Below, in pieces: positions 26,527-35,158 of a stretch of 64,000 nucleotides of DNA (within the stretch, counting starts at the first letter, position 1; each line of letters starts with the position of its first letter). The DNA comes from JAVBRU01 sp031547595 (lineage in GTDB: Bacteria > Bacillota > Clostridia > Christensenellales > Aristaeellaceae). The notes under the pieces are model-generated. The model was not told where the DNA came from. It saw only the letters and a list, made by a program, of their open reading frames with translations, and ran no database searches. The position numbers and the translations under genes were made by a program. The stretch spans positions 1 through 64,000 of the forward strand of contig JAVBRU010000085.1 in assembly GCA_031547595.1 (NCBI GenBank). The letters are read 5' to 3'.

Positions 26527-28608
26527 TCAGGTCGCGGGATAGGCTTTATCGATATTTTGCAGCGCCTGCTGCGGCGTCAGCACGCCATTGACGGCGCTGA
26601 GGCAGGTGAGCGCAATGCCCTCCTCCAGATGCAACTGATGGAATGGGCGGCGTGCATTGGGGAACAAGCCCCGGCGCACACCGTGCGTAAGGCCCTGGCG
26701 CACGGCGCGCAGCCAGGGGTACATATCCAGCACCTCGTCGTTTTCATACGGCGCGGCGCAGGGCGAGCAGCCTCCCAGCAGCGCCGTGAGCATGGCGGTG
26801 CTATCGCTATACAGCCAGGCGAGAAATTCACGCGCGGCGTCTTTTTGCGTGCAGGTGCGAGTGATGCCCACCACACCGCCACCCAGCAGCGGCCGGTCAC
26901 CCGGCACCCTGGCAAAACCCACGCGCCCGGACACCCGGTATAAGGGGTTGTGCGCCAGACGCTCGGCATAGTTGGCATGGGCGATCATCATGGCAGATTC
27001 GCCGCGGGCAAAAAGGTCTACCGTGTGGTTCCAGTTGCCGTCCCGCGCGGGGAGCGATGCGGCCTCCAGGCGGCGGCGGGTGTCAATGTATGCCGCCAGC
27101 TCCGCATCCGTCAGCTGCGGCCATGCGCCGTCCTTGGACATCGCCACAAAATGCGCCATACACTCGCTGGTCTGCTGGCTGTTCAGCGCGCCGCGCGCGC
27201 CTGTTTCTGCCGCAAAGCTATCAAAAAATTCCGCAACCCGCGCATAGGCGGTAAAGGTGGCGGGCAAAGCCAGTGCTTCGCCATACCGCTCGTAATACGC
27301 ACGCTGAAATCGCGGGCTGTCAAACATGTCTTGCCGGTAAAACAGCACATGGCAGCTTGGGTCCAGCGGCAGGGCATAGGGCATGCCGTCCACCAGCGCG
27401 TACTCCTGCTTAAGCTCGGGCAGGATACCATAGAGGCTGTCCAAGGGCTCGAACAACTGCTTGGCATAGCAATCCATCAGCGCCATGTCCATGCGCAGAA
27501 GGTCAAACCCCTTGAGGGCTTCCGATTGCGCAAGCGCCTGGGTGACGGCGGCGGTGGGCAGCGTGGTGATAGAAAGCGTGATCCCCGTCTGCTGTTTGAG
27601 CAATGGCGTCAACTGGCGCAGGGCATCGGTGGATGGATTCTCGATGGATAAAAGGTGCAGCATGCGGCTCTCCCCGCCGCTGCAACGCACCGGGCTTGGG
27701 AAGCCGGACGCGGGCAGCAGCGCCCCGGAGGCCGCGCCTGGGTGCAGCAATTGCTCTGCCATCACGCGCCCCAGTTGGCGGTAGTTGAGCTGATAGGGCG
27801 TCACCCGCGCATCGGGCAAAGTGCGCTGCGCCGCCAGCGTGTACACTTTGGGCGATGGCAGGCCAAGGCATTGGCTGGCACTAAGGATGGCGGCGGCCAT
27901 TTCCTCGCAGGTGGTCACCACCGCATCGGCCTGCACCAGATCAAATGCCTGCTTCACATAGCGGGAGGCAATGCTTTGCACCGCCTGCACGGGCAGGGCA
28001 GGCAAAGAACGGATAAAGCTGTCGTGAAACTGCTTTTCGGCTGGATAGGTGAGCATGTTAGTCATCAGCCCCACACGCTTTGCGCCGTCTGTTTGCACAC
28101 GCTTCGCCATCTGCCGCGCCGCTTCGGCCATATCAAAGCCCACATAACCATCAGCATCCTGTGCGCCGCGAAGCGCCATCCGTATCCGCACGCCTGCCTG
28201 CTTTAGCTCCGCATACAGGGTATCCGGCTCGCCGAGGCTGGTGACGGCCACCACGCATTCGGCCCTGGCGGACAATACATCATGCACGGCCCGGCGCTCC
28301 AGCGCAGGCACGTTATCCGTCACCCGCAGCATCACGCCGTATTCGTATTGCGCGGCAACATCGCGCAGGGATTTGAACAAATCCTCGTGCGCCGCGCTTT
28401 GAATATCGGGCAGTATCACCGCCAGCACCCGCGCCTTGCCGCTGCGCAGGGCAGAGGCGGCCTCGTTGATGCGGTAGCCCATGGCGCGGGCGGTGTCCTG
28501 CACCAGCTTGACCTTCTCGGCGCTGACGATGCCTTTGTGGTTTAGTACATTCGATACCGTGGCGTGGGATACTCCCGCCGCCTTGGCAATATCTTTGATC
28601 GTGGGCAC
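26527..28608 (-). CDS. LacI-family repressor fused to a family-1 solute-binding domain
   Basis: A 693-residue protein, twice the usual LacI length, starting at GTG after AAGGAG. Residues 1-58 are a clean LacI helix-turn-helix (IKDIAKAAGVSHATVSNVLN). About 60-320 match the periplasmic-binding-protein-I ligand domain. About 325-690 form a second sensor of a different fold, with ALPLDPSCHVLFYRQDMFD, RVGFARVPG, LLGGGVVGIT and AREFLAWLYSD as in MalE-type (SBP_bac_1) sugar-binding proteins. There is no signal peptide, so both sensors are in the cytosol. The frame runs straight through with no sign of a misassembled stop. It faces the HAD/Tct operon across a shared operator pair and likely regulates it and itself. 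Confidence 0.85.
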   Translation of the reverse strand: MPTIKDIAKAAGVSHATVSNVLNHKGIVSAEKVKLVQDTARAMGYRINEAASALRSGKARVLAVILPDIQSAAHEDLFKSLRDVAAQYEYGVMLRVTDNVPALERRAVHDVLSARAECVVAVTSLGEPDTLYAELKQAGVRIRMALRGAQDADGYVGFDMAEAARQMAKRVQTDGAKRVGLMTNMLTYPAEKQFHDSFIRSLPALPVQAVQSIASRYVKQAFDLVQADAVVTTCEEMAAAILSASQCLGLPSPKVYTLAAQRTLPDARVTPYQLNYRQLGRVMAEQLLHPGAASGALLPASGFPSPVRCSGGESRMLHLLSIENPSTDALRQLTPLLKQQTGITLSITTLPTAAVTQALAQSEALKGFDLLRMDMALMDCYAKQLFEPLDSLYGILPELKQEYALVDGMPYALPLDPSCHVLFYRQDMFDSPRFQRAYYERYGEALALPATFTAYARVAEFFDSFAAETGARGALNSQQTSECMAHFVAMSKDGAWPQLTDAELAAYIDTRRRLEAASLPARDGNWNHTVDLFARGESAMMIAHANYAERLAHNPLYRVSGRVGFARVPGDRPLLGGGVVGITRTCTQKDAAREFLAWLYSDSTAMLTALLGGCSPCAAPYENDEVLDMYPWLRAVRQGLTHGVRRGLFPNARRPFHQLHLEEGIALTCLSAVNGVLTPQQALQNIDKAYPAT

Positions 28609-28631
28609 GGCTGATTAGCTCCTTTTTCTTT

Positions 28632-28660
28632 ACGATAACAGATAAAATAACACGTGTCAA
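28632..28660 (-). promoter_or_regulatory. Promoter of the LacI-SBP regulator, with operator over the -35
   Basis: TTGACA (28655-28660), 17 bases, TATCGT (28632-28637) on the minus strand. The near-palindrome TAACACGTGTCA (28648-28659) covers the -35 box. Confidence 0.75.
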
Positions 28661-28724
28661 TCTGTATTTTACGGTATTTGGTTGAATGTTAATAAAAAAT
28701 GTACATGAACTTTACAAAAACATA

Positions 28725-28753
28725 TTGACACGTGTAAATTAGTCGTGTATGAT
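28725..28753 (+). promoter_or_regulatory. Promoter of the HAD operon, with operator over the -35
   Basis: TTGACA (28725-28730), 17 bases, TATGAT (28748-28753). The near-palindrome TGACACGTGTAA (28726-28737) covers the -35 box, as on the other strand; the two operator centres are 78 bp apart. Confidence 0.8.
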
Positions 28754-28781
28754 AAAATCAACACTGCAAAGGAGTGGGAAG

Positions 28782-29609
28782 ATGGGCATCAAGCTGGTCT
28801 TTCTGGATATGGACGGCACGCTGCTGGGCAAGAGCCAGGTGGCAATTTCCCGCCGGAATATGGCGGCCGTCCAGCGGGCGATTGCCAAGGGGATGATTGT
28901 GGTGCCCTGCACCGGGCGTGTGTTTGACATGCTGCCCCCCCAGATTTTGACGCAGGAGGGTCTGCGCTATTTTGTCACCTGCCACGGTGCCCGGGTGTAC
29001 GACAGCCAGACGGGCGAAAGCCTGTATACGGACGTCATTGCTCCCAAGGGGGCGCATACGCTGCTGCGCCTTTTGCAAGGCCAGGGCCTATACAACGAAG
29101 TAGCCGCCAATGGCACCATTTATTTTGAAGGGGCGATTGCGCGGGATATGGCGCACCAGCCCGTGCCGGAGCATCACCTGTGGTATGTGCGCGACCATTA
29201 TTATACAGCCGTGGACGATCTGGCGCAACACTTTTTAGATCATGGCATCGGCGTTGAAAAAATGAACCTCTACGGTATCCCCACCGCGCTGCAGCAGAAA
29301 ATATACGACGACGTATCGGCTACCGGGCTGATCCAGCACACCCGCCCGGGCGCAGGGCCGGGGCTGGAGTTTTCTTCTGTCACATTAGACAAAAAGGCCG
29401 CCACAGATGCGCTGCTTGAAAAGCTGGGCATATCGTATGACGAAACCGCCGCCTTTGGCGACAGCTCCAGCGATTTGCCCATTTTACGAAGTGCCCGCAT
29501 CAGCGTGGCCATGGGCAACGCGCCGCAGGATATTCAGGCTGCGGCAGATATGGTGACGGCGGTGAACACGGAGGACGGCGTTGCCAAGGCGCTGGAGATG
29601 CTGCTGTGA
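28782..29609 (+). CDS. HAD superfamily hydrolase, Cof type
   Basis: A 275-residue Cof/HAD-IIB phosphatase starting at the ATG after AAAGGAG. Motif I is FLDMDGTLL with Asp nucleophile and Asp+2 acid. The cap domain sits in the middle, the conserved Lys is in DKKAATDALLEKLGI, and motif IV reads FGDSSSDLPIL. Members dephosphorylate sugar phosphates or related small molecules. It is the first gene after the divergent operator; the stop overlaps the next start (GTGA). Confidence 0.9.
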   Translation: MGIKLVFLDMDGTLLGKSQVAISRRNMAAVQRAIAKGMIVVPCTGRVFDMLPPQILTQEGLRYFVTCHGARVYDSQTGESLYTDVIAPKGAHTLLRLLQGQGLYNEVAANGTIYFEGAIARDMAHQPVPEHHLWYVRDHYYTAVDDLAQHFLDHGIGVEKMNLYGIPTALQQKIYDDVSATGLIQHTRPGAGPGLEFSSVTLDKKAATDALLEKLGISYDETAAFGDSSSDLPILRSARISVAMGNAPQDIQAAADMVTAVNTEDGVAKALEMLL

Positions 29610-30463
29610 GCGCGTTACAGGCATATCAACCCAAGCACGATTTTTTGATCTGTATCGACTCGGACGGCTGTGCGTTTGACACCATGGACATCAAGCACAA
29701 GGAGTGCTTTTGCCCCGCGTATATCGAGCATTTTGGTTTGCAGCCGGTGGCGGGCTGCGCGCGGGACGCGTGGGAGTTTTCTAATCTATACAGCGAAACC
29801 CGCGGCATTCACCGGCTGAAATCTCTGCTGTTATCGATGGATTTGCTGGCAAAGCGGCGGGATGTGGCAGCGCGAGGCTTCACGCCGCCGCGTCTTGAAA
29901 GCCTTCGTGCATGGATGAAAGACGCGCCCGCCCTCAACAACGCCGCGCTGGCTGCCGCAATGGGCGAGGATGCCGATATGCGGCGCACGCTCCGCTGGTC
30001 GGAAGATGTGAATGCCAGGGTGCAGCGCATGGTGCATGGGGTGCCCCCCTTCCCTCATGTGCGGGAGAGTTTGAGTCACGCCAGCGGATACGCCGATATC
30101 GTGGTGGTATCTGCCACCGCCACCGATGCCTTGCAGCGTGAATGGCAGGAGCATGATTTGACGCAGTACACCCGTTTGATTTGTGGACAGGATGCGGGCA
30201 GCAAGCGCGATATCATCGCGGCGCTCCGCCCGCACTACGCGCCCGGCCGCGTATTGATGGTGGGCGACGCCATTGGCGATCTGGACGCCGCAAAGGACAA
30301 TCAGGCACTTTTCTATCCCATCTGCCCGGGGCAGGAGGCGGCGTCCTGGGGCTCTTTCTTATCCGCATTGCAGCAAATGCAAACGGGCAAATATGATCAG
30401 GAGCAGCGTGTGCGGCATTTCCTGGCGCTGCTGCCCAAAGACCCGCCCTGGGAGGAAATATGA
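29606..30463 (+). CDS. HAD-like hydrolase
   Basis: A 285-residue protein starting at GTG, overlapping the previous gene by 4 bases. Motif I is IDSDGCAFDTM (DxD with Ser between), then a long helical cap, VVVSATATDAL as motif II, GQDAGSKRD as the Lys region, and VGDAIGDLDAA as motif IV. The fold is clear, the substrate is not. It forms a tight cluster with a second HAD enzyme, suggesting successive dephosphorylations of one pathway. Confidence 0.85.
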   Translation: MSALQAYQPKHDFLICIDSDGCAFDTMDIKHKECFCPAYIEHFGLQPVAGCARDAWEFSNLYSETRGIHRLKSLLLSMDLLAKRRDVAARGFTPPRLESLRAWMKDAPALNNAALAAAMGEDADMRRTLRWSEDVNARVQRMVHGVPPFPHVRESLSHASGYADIVVVSATATDALQREWQEHDLTQYTRLICGQDAGSKRDIIAALRPHYAPGRVLMVGDAIGDLDAAKDNQALFYPICPGQEAASWGSFLSALQQMQTGKYDQEQRVRHFLALLPKDPPWEEI

Positions 30464-30987
30464 GCACTGAGAGCGCGCCGCTCTATGCGGCAAAAACTGT
30501 GTATGACGAGGCTGCCTACCGCGCGCTGGTATGGCTGATGCTGCGAAAGCTGCGCCCCTGGCCGCGCTATCTGGTGATGGCTACCGGGCTGTTTTCGATG
30601 GTGGGCGCGGGCTATGTGATGATTTCCACGGGCGATATTTCCATTATGTCGCTACTGTTCTTATTCCTTGGCAATCTGTTTTTGATGTTTGGGATATTCG
30701 CACAGCGGCTGATGGTGCGCATGATGATGGCCAGCAACAAAAAGGGCGAGGTGCCGGAAAATCACTACGCCTTTTACCCCGATCATGTGATGATCACCAC
30801 CGGCGAGGGCAAGCGCGGCTATGCGTACACCGCTATGCGGCGGGTGCTGGACTCGCAGGGATTTCTGTTTTTCTTCTTCCGGGACGGCCAGGCGTTTGTG
30901 ATGCGTCATAATGATATGCCGGCCAAGCAGTTCATCTCCCTTCGGGATTTCCTCAACGCGCGGCTGGCAGAAAGGCAGGGGGCGTAA
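30460..30987 (+). CDS. YcxB-like membrane protein
   Basis: A 175-residue protein overlapping its neighbour by ATGA. It has two hydrophobic helices (about 36-85) and a C-terminal beta-rich domain with HYAFYPDHVMITT and RGYAYTAMRRVLDSQGFLFF, matching the YcxB-like family. Function of the family is unknown; it is a membrane protein with a cytosolic domain. Confidence 0.75.
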   Translation: MSTESAPLYAAKTVYDEAAYRALVWLMLRKLRPWPRYLVMATGLFSMVGAGYVMISTGDISIMSLLFLFLGNLFLMFGIFAQRLMVRMMMASNKKGEVPENHYAFYPDHVMITTGEGKRGYAYTAMRRVLDSQGFLFFFFRDGQAFVMRHNDMPAKQFISLRDFLNARLAERQGA

Positions 30988-30988
30988 C

Positions 30989-31654
30989 ATGCGCTACGGA
31001 GAGCAGATTGGGCTGAAGTTTAACACCGACGGCACGCCCTGCCGCTATCCTGGCAACACGGTGATTGCGGATGTGACCCCCGGCAACCCCGCCTATGATG
31101 TGATGCTGCGGCTGCGCAGCCTGCTGGAGCAGTCGCCGCTTTGCGCGCATTACATCCTCTTGCCGCAGGATAGCTACCACATGACAGTGATCCGCGGGCT
31201 GAATGATGCCGTGCGCACCGATGCTTTCTGGCCGGAAACGCTTTGCAAGGATGCGCCCATGGCAGCGGTGGACGCGCATGTGGCAGGTGCCGTATGCTCC
31301 GTCCCCAACCCCGGCAAAATGGCCATGGCGTTTGACAGCGTGCGCTTTGACGGCGCGGATGTGCGGGTGCGCCTTCGCCCGCGTGATGAGGCGCAGCATC
31401 AAATCTTGAGGAGCTACCGCGATGCGGTGGCGGATAAGCTGGGGCTTCGCCTGCCCGGGCACGATGCCTACACCTACCACCTGACGCTGGCGTATACGCT
31501 GACCATCCCAGAGCCGTCAGGGCGGCTCGATCAGCTGACCGCCAGCATGGACGATATCCTTCGGGCGCAGCCCGCGTTCTTTGTGGATGCGCCCTATATG
31601 GCTTATTACGACGACATGGTGTATTTTTCGCACGAGCCGCTGGCGCGTGCGTGA
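30989..31654 (+). CDS. DUF1868-like 2H phosphoesterase
   Basis: A 221-residue protein, ATG one base after the YcxB-like stop. Two HxTx motifs, HMTV (near residue 60) and HLTL (near 170), mark the 2H phosphoesterase superfamily that cleaves cyclic phosphates. The spacing and the DxYTYHLTLAYTL context match DUF1868. It probably acts on a 2',3'- or 1,2-cyclic phosphate, which would fit the two phosphatases encoded upstream; that link is inferred. Confidence 0.8.
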   Translation: MRYGEQIGLKFNTDGTPCRYPGNTVIADVTPGNPAYDVMLRLRSLLEQSPLCAHYILLPQDSYHMTVIRGLNDAVRTDAFWPETLCKDAPMAAVDAHVAGAVCSVPNPGKMAMAFDSVRFDGADVRVRLRPRDEAQHQILRSYRDAVADKLGLRLPGHDAYTYHLTLAYTLTIPEPSGRLDQLTASMDDILRAQPAFFVDAPYMAYYDDMVYFSHEPLARA

Positions 31655-31689
31655 ATGATTCTTTCATCATTATACAAGGAGGGTTGATC

Positions 31690-32154
31690 ATGCGGTCTTT
31701 TAAGCTGACGGGGGAGAAGATCGTCAATCTGTGCCTGCTGCTTGCCAGTGCGTTCTATCTGTATTACTCGCAAACGCACTACAAGCTGGGCACCATCAAG
31801 AGTCCCAGAGAAGGCTTTATGCCCTTGATACTGGGCATTGGCATGGTGGTGCTGTCGGGCTTTTTGACGGTGCAGGCGTTCCTGAACAAAGGGGACGCGA
31901 AGAATGTCAAGTTCGATATCCAGTGGTGGCGCTTCGGTGCAATCATCGCGGTATCGCTGGCCTATGCGCTCACAATGGATTTCGTTGGTTATCCCCTCGG
32001 CACCTTCCTGTTCCTGTTTGGCATCCTCAAGCTGGCGAAGGTGGATGGGTATGTGAAGCCGGTGCTGATCGCCCTGATCAGCGCGGTGGCGTTCTATTTG
32101 CTGTTCAAGGTGGCGCTGGGCGTAATGCTGCCCGCTGGCTTCCTGGGCTTATAA
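31690..32154 (+). CDS. tctB: Tripartite tricarboxylate transporter, small permease TctB
   Basis: A 154-residue protein with four hydrophobic helices, the usual size and layout of TctB. It starts at the ATG after AAGGAGGG, 35 bases after the previous gene, so it may be the continuation of the same operon. Confidence 0.88.
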   Translation: MRSFKLTGEKIVNLCLLLASAFYLYYSQTHYKLGTIKSPREGFMPLILGIGMVVLSGFLTVQAFLNKGDAKNVKFDIQWWRFGAIIAVSLAYALTMDFVGYPLGTFLFLFGILKLAKVDGYVKPVLIALISAVAFYLLFKVALGVMLPAGFLGL

Positions 32155-32170
32155 GGAGGGAGGGACGCAT

Positions 32171-33676
32171 ATGGGTACGTTTTCACTGCTATTAGCAGGC
32201 TTTCTGGAATGCTTGTCCCTGGAGCGCATGCTGGCATGTATCGCCGGTGTAGTCGTTGGCACGTTGACTGGCGTATTGCCCGGCATTGGCGTGACGGGTG
32301 CAATGGCGCTGCTTTTGCCCCTCAGCTTTGGCCTGGACGCCACCACGGCGCTCATCCTGTTTGCAGGAATCTACTATGGCGCGATGTACGGCGGCTCCAC
32401 CACGTCGATCCTTGTCAACCTGCCGGGCGAGAGCGCCTCGGTGGTCACATGCCTGGATGGCAACCAGATGGCGAAAAAAGGACGCGCGGGCGCGGCACTG
32501 GCCATCAGCGCGTGGGGCTCGTTCATCGCGGGCACGCTTGGCCTTGTGGTATTGACGTTTACGGCGGATAAGATTGCCAACCTCGCGCTCAGCTTCGGCT
32601 CGCCTGAATATTTTGCGGTATGCGTGCTGGGCCTGGTGATTTTGACCAACCTGACGGGCAAGAACCCCATAAAATCCTTGCTGATGGTACTCTTTGGCCT
32701 GGCGCTGGGCACGGTCGGCATGGACGACGTGTTTGGCGTATCACGCTTCGACTTTGGCAACATGTTCTTAAAGCGCGGGCTGGAGTTTGGTGTGGTAGCC
32801 ATGTCTGTGTTCGGCATTAACGAGCTGTTTGGCACGCTGCTGGAGCCGCAGGAGGAAAATCTGCACCTGCAAAAGCTGAAGTTCAAGGATTTGTACCCCA
32901 ACAAAGAGGAATGGCGGCGCTCCATCATGCCCATTTTGCGCGGCACCGTCATTGGTTTTTTGATTGGTCTGATGCCCGGCCCCGCAGGTACGCTGGCCAG
33001 CTTCTCGTCCTACTCGGTGGAAAAGAAGGTTTCCAAGCATCCCGAAGAGTTTGGGCATGGCGCGATTGAAGGCGTAGCTGGTCCCGAATCAGCCAACAAC
33101 GCCGCCAGCTCTGCCGCGTTTGTGCCGCTGTTGTCGCTGGGCCTGCCCTTTGCACCGCCCTCCGCGCTGCTGCTCACGGCGTTTATCACCCATGGCATCC
33201 AGCCCGGCCCGTCGCTGATCACTCAGCATGCCAATGTGTTCTGGGGGCTGATCGCCAGCATGTACATCGGCAACATCTTCTTATTGATTATCAACCTGCC
33301 GATGGTGGGCATATTCGCCTCCATGCTGAAGATCCCGGCCAAAATCCTGATGCCCATCGTGATGGTAATCACCTTCGCGGGCGCGTTTGCCACCAACGGC
33401 ACCACCTTTGATATCCTGATACTGATTGTGCTGGGCGTGATTGCCTACCTGATCACCAAATACGGCTTCTCGATGGCGCCGCTGGCAGTAGGCATCTGCA
33501 TTTCCTCCACGATAGAGCAGCGATTTCAACAAACGATGATTGTCACAAGGGGCGACATCGGCAAGCTGTTCAGCCGCCCCCTCACCGCCGTCATCCTCGG
33601 CTTTGCCATTTTGCTGCTGCTGCTGACGCTGCTCAAGCCCGTCAAGAAGGCATTGTCCCAAAGCAAAGAAGGTTAA
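32171..33676 (+). CDS. tctA: Tripartite tricarboxylate transporter, large permease TctA
   Basis: A 501-residue membrane protein with about twelve helices. VGTLTGVLPGIGVTGAMALLL and GAIEGVAGPESANNAA are hallmark TctA loops. It works with TctB and the binding protein to import organic acids by ion gradient. Sixteen bases separate it from tctB. Confidence 0.93.
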   Translation: MGTFSLLLAGFLECLSLERMLACIAGVVVGTLTGVLPGIGVTGAMALLLPLSFGLDATTALILFAGIYYGAMYGGSTTSILVNLPGESASVVTCLDGNQMAKKGRAGAALAISAWGSFIAGTLGLVVLTFTADKIANLALSFGSPEYFAVCVLGLVILTNLTGKNPIKSLLMVLFGLALGTVGMDDVFGVSRFDFGNMFLKRGLEFGVVAMSVFGINELFGTLLEPQEENLHLQKLKFKDLYPNKEEWRRSIMPILRGTVIGFLIGLMPGPAGTLASFSSYSVEKKVSKHPEEFGHGAIEGVAGPESANNAASSAAFVPLLSLGLPFAPPSALLLTAFITHGIQPGPSLITQHANVFWGLIASMYIGNIFLLIINLPMVGIFASMLKIPAKILMPIVMVITFAGAFATNGTTFDILILIVLGVIAYLITKYGFSMAPLAVGICISSTIEQRFQQTMIVTRGDIGKLFSRPLTAVILGFAILLLLLTLLKPVKKALSQSKEG

Positions 33677-33737
33677 TGGATTGTTCCCTAAGCGCGCTGC
33701 GCTTCACCTATAGGCCCAACATGAAAGGAGAAGCCCC

Positions 33738-34703
33738 ATGAAGAAGACCCTATGCCTGGCGCTGGCACTGGTTCTGTGCCTGCTGTGCACCTCTGCTCTG
33801 GCGGCTTTCCCGGAAAAAGAAATCACCTACCTGTGCGGCTATGGCGCAGGCGGCAGCTCCGACATGCAGGCGCGCCTGATGCAGCCCTATACCGAGAAGT
33901 ACTTTGGCTCCACTTTGGTAGTAGAAAACCTGGCGGGCGCCGGTGGAATGACCGCGCTAAGCGATTTCAAGCTTCGCGCCGCTGATGGCTACACCGTATC
34001 CAGCTTCAACACCACGCCCCTGCTCAAGTACATCTTGGGCGGCGCGGACTTTGACTATTTCGAAGAATTCGACTTCCTGGCCTGCATCATCACCACGCCC
34101 ATCGTGGTGGTTGTGAAGGCAGAATCCCCCTACAAGACCTTTGAAGACCTGTTGGCTGCCGACAAAGCGAAGCCCGGCGATCTGTTCTACGCCTCTGCGG
34201 GTGCAGGCTCCATCACCCATCTGGCCGGCGAGCTTTGGAAGTACCGCGCCGGGGCGGAATTCACCCATGTGCCCTTCAACGGCGGCACCGACGCGCTGAC
34301 CGCACTGCTCAACGGCACGGTAGACTTCGAAGTGGCCAGCCTGTCCGAAGTGCTCAACAAGCATGAGGAAGGCACCCTGCGCATCTTGGCCTCCTGCACC
34401 GACACTGTGATCTACGGCACCGATGGCGTGACTGACGCAGGCATTCCCGTGCTGGACGGCTGCGATGTGAAGGTCATCCAGGGCGTGTGCGTGCGCAAGT
34501 CCGTGCCCGAAGACGTGAAGGAAAAACTGGCCGAAGGCTTCAAGGGCGTATGCGCCGACGAGAACTATCTGGCCGATATGCAGGCCGCCGGTTATCAGGT
34601 GGACTACATGGACCGCGAGACCTTCACCCAGTACCTGATCGACTCCGCCGATGAGTTTAAGACCGTTGTGGACGAAGCCGACCTGTGGGACGAAGTGACC
34701 TAA
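33738..34703 (+). CDS. tctC: Tripartite tricarboxylate transporter, solute-binding protein TctC
   Basis: A 321-residue secreted binding protein of the Bug/TctC family. The signal peptide is MKKTLCLALALVLCLLC...ALA. Family motifs are FPEKEITYLCGYGAGGSSD, VVENLAGAGG and FVPFNGG-like THVPFNGGTDAL. It delivers a carboxylate to TctAB. The ligand cannot be read. Confidence 0.9.
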   Translation: MKKTLCLALALVLCLLCTSALAAFPEKEITYLCGYGAGGSSDMQARLMQPYTEKYFGSTLVVENLAGAGGMTALSDFKLRAADGYTVSSFNTTPLLKYILGGADFDYFEEFDFLACIITTPIVVVVKAESPYKTFEDLLAADKAKPGDLFYASAGAGSITHLAGELWKYRAGAEFTHVPFNGGTDALTALLNGTVDFEVASLSEVLNKHEEGTLRILASCTDTVIYGTDGVTDAGIPVLDGCDVKVIQGVCVRKSVPEDVKEKLAEGFKGVCADENYLADMQAAGYQVDYMDRETFTQYLIDSADEFKTVVDEADLWDEVT

Positions 34704-34718
34704 TTATCCACGCCAACA

Positions 34719-34748
34719 AAAAAGGAGCTGCTGCGGCAGTTCCTTTTG
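34719..34748 (+). terminator. Terminator after tctC
   Basis: AAAGGAGCTGC pairs with GCAGTTCCTTT (one G-U) around a 4-base loop and ends in TTTT. Confidence 0.7.
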
Positions 34749-34783
34749 CATATCACACTCAAGCATCTTCGATATTACCAAAT

Positions 34784-34825
34784 TGCGGGAGCAGGGGCAT
34801 CATGCTCCTGCCGAGGGTTTTATAC
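34784..34825 (+). repeat. Two-hairpin dispersed repeat, copy 4 (truncated)
   Basis: Hairpin 1 GCAGGGGCA/TGCTCCTGC with one G-U pair (34791-34811), then CGAGGG; hairpin 2 is lost. Confidence 0.5.
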
Positions 34826-34876
34826 TATTCTCAGTCTAAAGTGTTGATAATATCGTGCAGGATTTTTGCTTCTCGC

Positions 34877-35040
34877 TAGGATGTGTTTCAAAAGTCAGGG
34901 ACGTGCAGCTTCGAGGGAATAAAGCGCCAGTTCAAGGCGGAAAACCGCCGGAATAGCATCGCTATTTCAAGGTTTGACAGCGCAGAAATGGTGCTTTTAC
35001 ACCCCGAAGATGCATGTTAAGAGTTTTGAAACACGCCCTA
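34877..35040. mobile_element. MITE-like element with TA ends, copy A (164 bp)
   Basis: Terminal inverted repeats: TAGGATGTGTTTCAAAAGTC at the left and the complement TAGGGCGTGTTTCAAAACTC at the right (17 of 20 match). Both ends begin with TA, as for Tc1/mariner-IS630-type insertions. The centre forms a hairpin (GAATAGC/GCTATTTC). No coding capacity. Confidence 0.75.
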
Positions 35041-35127
35041 AGTTGAGGGAACGCAGCGTAGCAGCGCTCCGTTAAGTGGACGAAACGACGCGCGAGGCAA
35101 AAAGACGCGCGAGATTGGGACATTTTA
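35041..35127. repeat. Half copy of the same MITE family
   Basis: Directly after copy A, this stretch aligns with the right half of the 59136 element (AGTTGGAGCGCAGCG..., AAGTGGA, AACGACGCG), but it has no right-hand inverted repeat. From 35140 a small hairpin (TTAGGGGC/GCCCCTAA) leads to the thioesterase stop codon. No gene lies in 34704-35158. Confidence 0.5.
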
Positions 35128-35158
35128 GATTGAGATTAGTATTAGGGGCAAGTAGCCC

